64,000 nt of DNA from Henricia sp. BOLD:AAB3569 (lineage: Eukaryota > Echinodermata > Asteroidea > Spinulosida > Echinasteridae): contig JBBELK010000832.1 in assembly GCA_037783545.1 (NCBI GenBank), positions 62,001-126,000 on the forward strand. The letters run 5' to 3'. The notes beneath the pieces were generated by a model that saw only the letters and a program-made list of their open reading frames with translations, was not told the DNA's origin and made no database searches. Made by a program: the position numbers and the translations under genes. Shown one piece after another: positions 57,400 through 64,000 of this stretch (within the stretch, counting starts at the first letter, position 1; every line of letters begins with the position of its first letter).

Positions 57400-58140
57400 T
57401 GAGCACGTTGCGTATTTACGAGCAGAATCCCTTTTAATTCGATGGAGTACAGAACGGTGAAACTGAGCCGCAATAAAGCCTGAGGCAATCAAGACATTAT
57501 AAAACTAATCAATCCTTGCTGGAGACGCACGGATAGGAACGCATAAATCTGCATCTTGGAGAGCGTACGTTGCCATGGTGATATGATAATTTAGTCAGGG
57601 GGATAACACTAGTGGTCCACCCAAAAACAATCCGCTTTGTTTGTTGTCCACGGCGAGCCGTCTAGTGCGGACAGACGCCGTACCTCGCCGCGAAATCTGG
57701 GTCACGTCTTGCGGCCGCTTCACGCTACCTCGGCGGTGATTGCGATGCGCTTTCCCCGGTAATATAAAGTGGTTCTCACCAGCAGCAGATCAATTATTGG
57801 GTTTCATTCAATTATGTGTGGGGGAAAGTGTCGGGCGCCAGGCCTGAGCGAAAAATCAATGCGGTGGTGTTTGCATTTTATGTATTTCATATCGGGAGAT
57901 ATTATCAGGAACACACTAGGCTAACGTACTGCGATATTATGAGGGCTGTTAGCCAGTCAAGCGCGTGGAACAAACGGCCGAGTTTGTACACGAAGCGTGC
58001 TTATTAATTGCGCATGAATGGCGTTTGGATCAGCACAGATCTAGTTAAGTCCGCCGGAGAAGCCAGTGATGCGCACACGCCAACCTGAAATATAATTAAA
58101 ATAGCCCATCCACGCCAACCATTCGGTGAAATACAGCTGT
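57400..58140. promoter_or_regulatory. Long repeat-free block with homeodomain-like sites, candidate regulatory island
   Basis: About 740 bp of GC-richer DNA between transposons. It includes an X-box-like GTTGCCATGGTGAT (57569-57582), CATAAATCTG, CAGATCAATTATTGG, CATTCAATTATG and CTTATTAATTGCGCATGAAT, plus CpG-rich GACGCCGTACCTCGCCGCG. No convincing frame. This is the largest such island in the window. Confidence 0.3.
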
Positions 58141-58151
58141 CCCTCCATCAA

Positions 58152-58215
58152 AACTACAGAGTACTAAAATGTCACCTTTTGTGTTGCCAAGGTTACTGGG
58201 TCTGTACTAAAACCA
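58152..58215. mobile_element. Left half of the MITE interrupted by the 3-kb element
   Basis: AGTACTAAAATGTCACC through GGGTCTGTACTAAAACCA aligns with one arm and part of the centre of the intact copy at 60834-60982. It ends exactly where the CACTCTGAGAACG terminus starts. Confidence 0.7.
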
Positions 58216-58805
58216 CACTCTGAGAACGCTGGTTAAAATATCACTGGTTAAAAATCAGTTGGTTAAAAATCTCCCAATGTTGGTTAAATTCTATGAGTTG
58301 GGTAAATTTTCTTTAACCAGGGGTTGGTTAAGAAATATTCTGCTTTCTAGTTGGGTAAACTGCGGGTTGTGTAAAATATAAGATCAGAGGGCTGTATTAA
58401 TTTTTACCCCCTGCAAAGCGATGTTGGTTAAAAAAATTCGCCCAACCGTGTCACGTGGTGTCCAGTGAAAGCTATCATTGGTTAGTGACTCGCTTGTCTG
58501 CAGAATAGAAGCAGCGACAAAATGCCCACGCGCGGTCGCTGTGTGTCTGTGTGCATTGTATATGTAAAACTATACACAAACGTACGGCAACTGTGTCAAA
58601 ATGGCGAATGTGTTGACGGCATTTGCAAAATGTATAGTGGTGTTTCCGAGTTCTGCCTCGTTTATTTGTCTGGTCCGATCGGTGGATGGTGGGGAGGCAT
58701 TTTAGTGGTTGCTAGCGGTCGGTTTTGGAAACCTTTCTCGAAGATTTAAGCCGAAAGTTTTATTTTTTACCCGTACGTGTTGTCGTATAACGTTACTTAC
58801 ACGTC

Positions 58806-58873
58806 GTAGGCCGTGTGTAGCGAGTAGGCTACAAACTACAGGTGTACACCATACTCGCTACGCACGGCCTACG
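58806..58873. repeat. Hairpin with 22-bp arms
   Basis: CGTAGGCCGTGTGTAGCGAG is matched by CTCGCTACGCACGGCCTACG across a loop of about 25 bases, with one mismatch in the stem. Confidence 0.8.
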
Positions 58874-58878
58874 TCTAA

Positions 58879-59126
58879 CTTTTCCCCACCCCTCCCGCCG
58901 GGCTGCCCCAACTAAGAGGTAGGGATTGTCACTTTTCGAATTACAAATTCTCCACCCCTGGGGCAAAATTTGGGTTACAAACTCACCACCCATGGGGCAA
59001 AGATGCACTTTTTGCTCCATGTGAGCTGAAAATTTGATTTTCCACGCGAAATCCCCACCTAAGTGGTGGGGCATCGCGAGGTGGGTAGCGCGGAGGAGGG
59101 GTGGGGCAACATTTGATAGGTGCATT
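58879..59126. mobile_element. C/G-tract MITE, copy 2
   Basis: Related to 21952-22210. Shares AAGAGGTRGGGATTGTCACTT, the CACCCCTGGGGCAA motif, a GGTGGGG...AGCGCGG stretch, and the right end ATTTGATAGGTGCATTA. Confidence 0.7.
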
Positions 59127-60833
59127 AGTTTAAACAGCTAGAATCCCCCCATCCACATTTTTTTTTAGTTTTCCTGTTTATCATGGAGGTTTATGTTTCT
59201 ACAACGCGATTACAACGTGTTTTCCGCCAAAAACCGACAGTATTTGTTTAAAACGCAATTCAGTTCCGACCCTCTTCACCCGAAATTCTGAAACGCTCGA
59301 GGTCACTTGGTTTGTTTACAAACAGGGGCGATACGTCATCCTGAGAAACACACAAAACGGCCTGTGCAGTATTGAATGGAAAATATCCGAAGTGTATGTT
59401 CATCATGCCTGTTTTGTCCTTGTAATTCAAAATACAAACGTGAAAACACCTGATGTAAAACGACAATAATCTACTATTACCTTTTTTGTGAAAAAAACCG
59501 TAAAATTGTGGCTCACAATGAAGTCGAGTCTTTTGAAGGAAACACTGGTGCATTGCGACCGGTGTTTGTCACGGAACGAACAGCGGTCCGTGTACAGCAG
59601 TGGGAATGGTGCCTGCGGGCCGCGCCGTAGTTCCCACGTGTTTGAAATTGGCACACGGTATATGCACATCGGCCGGTACAAGTTAGAATGAGCGACTCAT
59701 TTTTCTCTCTCTTCGTAATAAAAAAGGATCTTAGCTTCTGCTCTTTTTTTCCATGATGTCTGGTAAAACATACAACCACGCAACTACTGGGCATATCTCT
59801 GGCTTTTTGGACCAAAACAATTCTTCAAAAAACACCATCTAACAGAGACGGTTTTCCAAGTTTTTTGCGTGTAAACGTATGGAGCTAACAACCGTGTTGA
59901 CTTTTCTTTCTCAGGATTGCGTCACGGGGTCACGCGCATATCATGAATACCTAATGAGCGTTTCAGATATCGCGAAAATCTCATTTTCGAAAAGCGCACT
60001 TTTGCTTGCAATTTATCCACTTAAAACCGACAATTAAAAAATAATAAAAATCCACGTCGGCAAGAGGGATGTTTGGACTATCGAAAAAAGCCTAAATGCT
60101 GGATTTTCGTCGAGGGGGATTCTTCCTCTTTAATAGTAGTATGAATGGATGGGTCACATATACCGCCTTTATATTTTACTGTTAATAGTCCTTGTTTCAT
60201 TTTGTTTCAGGATCGGATTTGGCATCTTGGCAGCAACTGTTACTCGACAACAACCGTGACAGCAGAAGCCAAGGCCGCAACCACTCATCATGCACATCAC
60301 AGTTGATCTGACTATAGGCTACTGCTAAGCAAGGCTTCGGCGTGAACCACGTCTTCTTGATCAAAGCTGCATTTTGGCCACTTTTTCGACACAGAACGAA
60401 CTTGCCATTGTAATGGCAACTCGGAAATGTTGCAAGTGTTATTTCCCAATCTGAATTTAACCTTTCTTTAGCTGTGTAAACCACAAAAACAAAAATACGC
60501 TCTTCTCCGACTTCATATAGTGCAGCTGAGCTAAACGTCACACAAGCATTCTCGAACTCATTGTTAACACAGTGTGATGTGAAACATTTAAAGATGAACA
60601 TGTTTAAAGGAAGCCAAACACTTTCATTTAGAAAATACCAGTATATATTTGGCCCACACCTGCTGCTAAAGTATATACATGTACATCAAATATCCAAAAA
60701 TAAAAAATTTAAAAAAATGTAAAACTGTCAAGTCCATCGTGTGGTGTTTGCCTTTATTTAGTGTCCTTTATACCCAAATATCTTTTTTAAAAACTTTTAA
60801 CATAATAAATTAACCAACTGTAAAATACTGCCC

Positions 60834-60982
60834 AATAGACTACTAAAGTAGTCATGGTTTTTGGGTCTACACTAAAACCAGTGAACCGTTTCCCTGCGCT
60901 ATACCAATGGACGTTTCAGATTACCAGCGAATGTTTAGACCCAAAAACCATGGCAACCGACGTCACACTTTAGTAGTCTATT
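60834..60982. mobile_element. Intact 149-bp MITE, AATAGACTACTAAAGT termini
   Basis: Terminal inverted repeats AATAGACTACTAAAGT with an extended arm (CATGGTTTTTGGGTCTA and its complement). It lies inside the 3-kb element that interrupts another member of the same family. Confidence 0.75.
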
Positions 60983-61253
60983 ACTGTGAACAGCATTTCA
61001 GTAAAATGCCCAACCATTCGGGTATAACCAACTGCATGGTTAAAATTTGCCCAACTCACCATTAACCAACAGATTGGTTAAAATAAAATTAACCAATAAT
61101 TGGTTAAAAAGTTTAACCAACCACGTATTAAAATTTAACCAACCTGGGTTGGTTAAGGTTTTAACCAACTGTTGGGATGTTCACCTGGTAATACATGGTT
61201 GGTTAAAATTTTAACCAAGTTGGTTAACATTTTTAACCAACGTTCTGAGAGTG

Positions 61254-61364
61254 CAGTGAATAAGTTTCCCTGCGCTTTATACCATTAAACGTTCTAGATT
61301 ACTAGCAAATGTTTAGACCCAGATATATACCTTGGTAGATGACGTCTTATGTTAGTAGTCTGTT
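61254..61364. mobile_element. Right half of the MITE interrupted by the 3-kb element
   Basis: CAGTGAATAAGTTTCCCTGC onward follows the intact copy at 60834-60982 to its end (TTAGTAGTCTGTT). Confidence 0.7.
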
Positions 61365-61856
61365 GTACATGGGCCACACCCGATTGACTCTTGGAAATTA
61401 AATACATGTACTCTAAGAATACTGTATTTCTTCTTTTTTTATTCATTTTAATGAAAATCCATTTTGTTTCAATTTTTTGTTTTCCTTTTAGAAAGACCTG
61501 AACTCTTCAGCTTAAACTCACGTCTTTAAAAACGTCACTCTAACATCAATTTTATCAGTGTACCAAACAGTAGTACAAATTTCTTATCGTGTTCTCGTCA
61601 GAAGATAATCTCAATACAGAAAATAAGCAAACCATGTCGTCTACCATCTTTTTAAACAGTTGACATTCGCAAAAGCTCGTGTGAAAAGCCAAGTTTTTCA
61701 AGAACCTAAATAATACCTTGTTATCTATATAAGCTTACAATTTTGCTAATAAGTAAAATTCGAGGCTTGAAAGTTCCGCGACTGATTTCCAACACTTATC
61801 ACAAAGAAAGTGTGTACTAATTTTTTAGCATGTTTAGTGTAACCGTGTGAAAACAA

Positions 61857-62267
61857 AGGGCGTGTTTGTTTCATGACAGATCCGAATCCAGATCCTGGGT
61901 TGTTTTACCGTGCAGAAACAAATGAAACCGCTCTCAACTCGGATCTCAAATCACGTGAATTGCAATTTATTTACCAAATTTGTCAAATTTCTGTTCCAAA
62001 TTTCTTTCACGACATTCGTCGTAATAAATAAACAAGCATTCTAAATTTGTTTCTATCGTGTGTTGCCTTTGAAACCTGAAACGACACGGTTTTACTCACA
62101 CAAAATCTCCACGATGTTTACGTCGCCATTTTGGATCTAGCGCTGAACCATCTCTCGAGAAGGATTTCACAGATCACAGATCTCGATCAGGATGTGCGCG
62201 AAGTGAACGAGTTCACCTTGCATCTGCGCGGATCTGAATCTGGATCTGTCCGAAACAAACACGCCCT
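61857..62267. mobile_element. 411-bp MITE, GGGCGTGTTTGTTTC termini
   Basis: AGGGCGTGTTTGTTTC and GAAACAAACACGCCCT pair, and the inverted repeat continues as CAGATCCGAATCCAGATCC and GGATCTGAATCTGGATCTG. No clear target duplication was seen. Confidence 0.75.
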
Positions 62268-62269
62268 AA

Positions 62270-62910
62270 ACTAAGTTGATATCACTTCTTAAAAGTAAAA
62301 CTGATTGGCTGTGGTATTTTGCAAAAGAACCAATCAGAGAAGCTCTTTTGTAGCGCTGTCTACTGGGCTGCATGCTGTACAAAAATGGTTTCCCTTATTT
62401 CATTTTATATTATTATAATACAAACTTTACTTACAAAACCAATTAGCTTTATCTCCTGATTTCCTGAGAAGTGAATTATATGCTATGTCCAAATACATCG
62501 GCATTCATAATCAATATTAAGGCATAACAGCTAGTAGACGAATATTTTTGCACGAATTAGTAATTAATACGATACTACCTAATTATCAATTTATACATGT
62601 AAAGGCATATGTAAACAAAATTACGTATACTGAATGAACTTACAATCTGCATAAGTCAAAACGAAAGCAACTTCACTTCAAAAACAATAGAGAAACCATA
62701 TTCAATCTTGCAAGTTGGTTTCTCGTAAGGAAATATGCAAGTTTTTCAAAAGCTTCCGCAACCCTCAAATTTGAGTTTCACAGTAGTGTTGTTCACATGG
62801 CACTTTCGATAGCCACTTGTAAGTATGACGCTTCTTGTTAGAAATCTTACAAGTAAAATCTTACAAGAAAACTTGAAAGTAGTCATGACTGCAACCATAC
62901 AATTAAGCAC
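62270..62910. other. No gene seen
   Basis: AT-rich sequence. TCTTACAAGTAAAATCTTAC at about 62842 is a short imperfect repeat. No coding signal. Confidence 0.4.
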
Positions 62911-62912
62911 TA

Positions 62913-63385
62913 CTTAAATATAGTATACATGATTGGTAAACTGTTACAAATAGTTTTATCCCCCTGTGTGATTGAAGATATGCATGATTAAAACCAACCC
63001 GAGCAAAAACCAGCTACGTACTTCGTCTAACTTTTGAGAAAACAGTCAAAAAAGGCTCTGAACCATTTCGCCCTGAACCACGGCCTGTGCACGAAGTGGT
63101 TTTGGGGCAAAGTGGCATTTGGGCGATGTAGTGTTTGGACTAAGTGATTTGGGGCGAAATGGCACTCAGGCAAAGTGGTTTGGGGCGAAATGGCACTTGG
63201 GCGAAACTGTTTTGGGGCGAATTGAATTTTTGTCTCATGAGACAAAAACTAATTTCTCAAAGACTATAGCACTTCAGACAAAACCATTTCAGGGGAAGTT
63301 TTCTACTGTCATCATGTTTATATTGTGTAAGTTAGGCGTAAATCTGTGAACATTTTCGAGATACCAATCATGTATACTGCCTTTA
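62913..63385. mobile_element. TTAA-type MITE with CTTCGCCC minisatellite, copy 3
   Basis: TTAAATATAGTATACATGAT at the left and ATCATGTATACTGCCTTTAA at the right. The interior follows copy 1 closely, including CGAAGTGGTTTTGGGGC units and a GTCTCATGAGAC centre. Confidence 0.8.
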
Positions 63386-63904
63386 AAAGTTTAATTTCGA
63401 AAGTAACTACTTGAGTTTACTTAAAAGTTACTGGCGATCGAAACAAAAGCACACGGAGTCATGGCAGTTGCAAATGCACAAAATAAACTGGAGTTTTCAA
63501 ACCAAACAAGGGTATGTAAAAACAAAATTACAGAAAATGTTACAAAATTACAAAAACAAAAAACTGTATTTAATTTTTGTATATAAAAATAATAGGCTAC
63601 CTGGATATGTGGATGTTTGAGACCCAATGGGAACAATGGAAAGGGGGCCTAAGTGTGCCACATATTGTGCACAAAATTATTAATTTTATGGCCCGTGCGG
63701 TATATTTTAAGTAATTCAATGATAGCCACTTTTAAATGTCATAACCAGCAGAGAACAATTACTGCACCAATGATATGATTGCACTTTAAATTGTAAGTAA
63801 AGAGATAACTCACCCTACTCTAACTGTATCCGTTGTATTCTATTATATATTGACTCATTAACCCTTTAATCAGCTGTAACTGTCATTTTTTTCTAAATGC
63901 ATAA

Positions 63905-64000
63905 GCCGTGTCCGCAGTAGACGACTTGTTTTTCGGGAGGTTTTACCGAGACGATGGTAAAATGAAAAATTGATAAATTTTACTGCTGTTCGCATTAGGA
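63905..64000. mobile_element. GTCCGCATTGGAC-type MITE, cut by window edge
   Basis: GCCGTGTCCGCAGTAGAC followed by TTTTACCGAGACGATGGTAA. Only the first 96 bases are inside the window. Confidence 0.65.

Larger units (their letters stand above)
58216..61253. mobile_element. 3.04-kb inverted-repeat element inserted in a smaller MITE
   Basis: The left end reads CACTCTGAGAACGCTGGTTA and the right end is its near reverse complement (ending CCAACGTTCTGAGAGTG). Both subterminal regions (58216-58450 and 61015-61253) carry many copies of TTGGTTAA/TTAACCAA. Outside, the bases CA are duplicated (58214-58215 and 61254-61255). The flanks are the two halves of a MITE whose intact relative lies at 60834-60982, and removing the insert restores that MITE. 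No transposase is recognised inside. The interior holds a hairpin (58806-58873), a copy of another element (58879-59126) and unassigned sequence, so it may be a non-autonomous or composite unit. Confidence 0.75.

Noticed and set aside
60197-60601. 134-codon minus-strand frame as transposase of the 3-kb element
   Set aside because: No catalytic DDE-like pattern or DNA-binding domain is visible, and it lacks extension on either side.

Overview
The window looks like intron-rich genomic DNA from an invertebrate deuterostome, most likely an echinoderm or another ambulacrarian. The evidence is one spliced forkhead exon of FoxN2/3 type, AT-rich sequence with no bacterial-style gene packing, tRNA-derived SINEs, a decayed RTE-like retrotransposon, and very frequent use of the palindromic words TACATGTA, AGGCCTA and TACCGGTA. 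The species cannot be fixed from the sequence alone.

Only one protein-coding exon is well supported. It lies on the minus strand at 8476-9052 and carries the start codon, the conserved N-terminal acidic motif and most of the forkhead domain of a FoxN2/3 transcription factor, ending at a GTAAGT donor. The rest of the forkhead domain is not recognisable in the 8.4 kb below it, so the gene continues beyond the left edge. Above it, a long 5' intron appears to fill much of the window. Two CpG-rich, repeat-poor stretches near 51.2-51.7 kb and 52.6-52.9 kb are candidate promoters or 5'-UTR exons; the first has a good minus-strand donor. This link is inference.

Most of the recognisable remainder is transposon-derived. 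Small inverted-repeat elements without transposase dominate. Several families are bounded by TTAA (piggyBac-like), one has termini like Sleeping Beauty/Tc1, and others are fold-back palindromes. Insertions can be ordered: a SINE inside a TTAA-type element at 53.7-54.3 kb, a 426-bp-class element inside another MITE at 24.7-25.2 kb, and a 3.04-kb element inside a 150-bp MITE at 58.2-61.3 kb. An apparent empty site at 33.35 kb matches the filled site at 17.78-17.92 kb.

The most striking structure is a 1,810-bp palindrome at 48960-50769. Its two arms (846 and 855 bp) read as almost identical, with one 9-bp length difference. The 109-bp loop lies inside a separate dispersed MITE, and the whole unit is flanked by the 9-bp direct repeat AAAGTACGT. 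Several GC-richer, repeat-free islands and eight RFX X-box-like palindromes scattered through the locus are candidates for cis-regulatory DNA of the fox gene.
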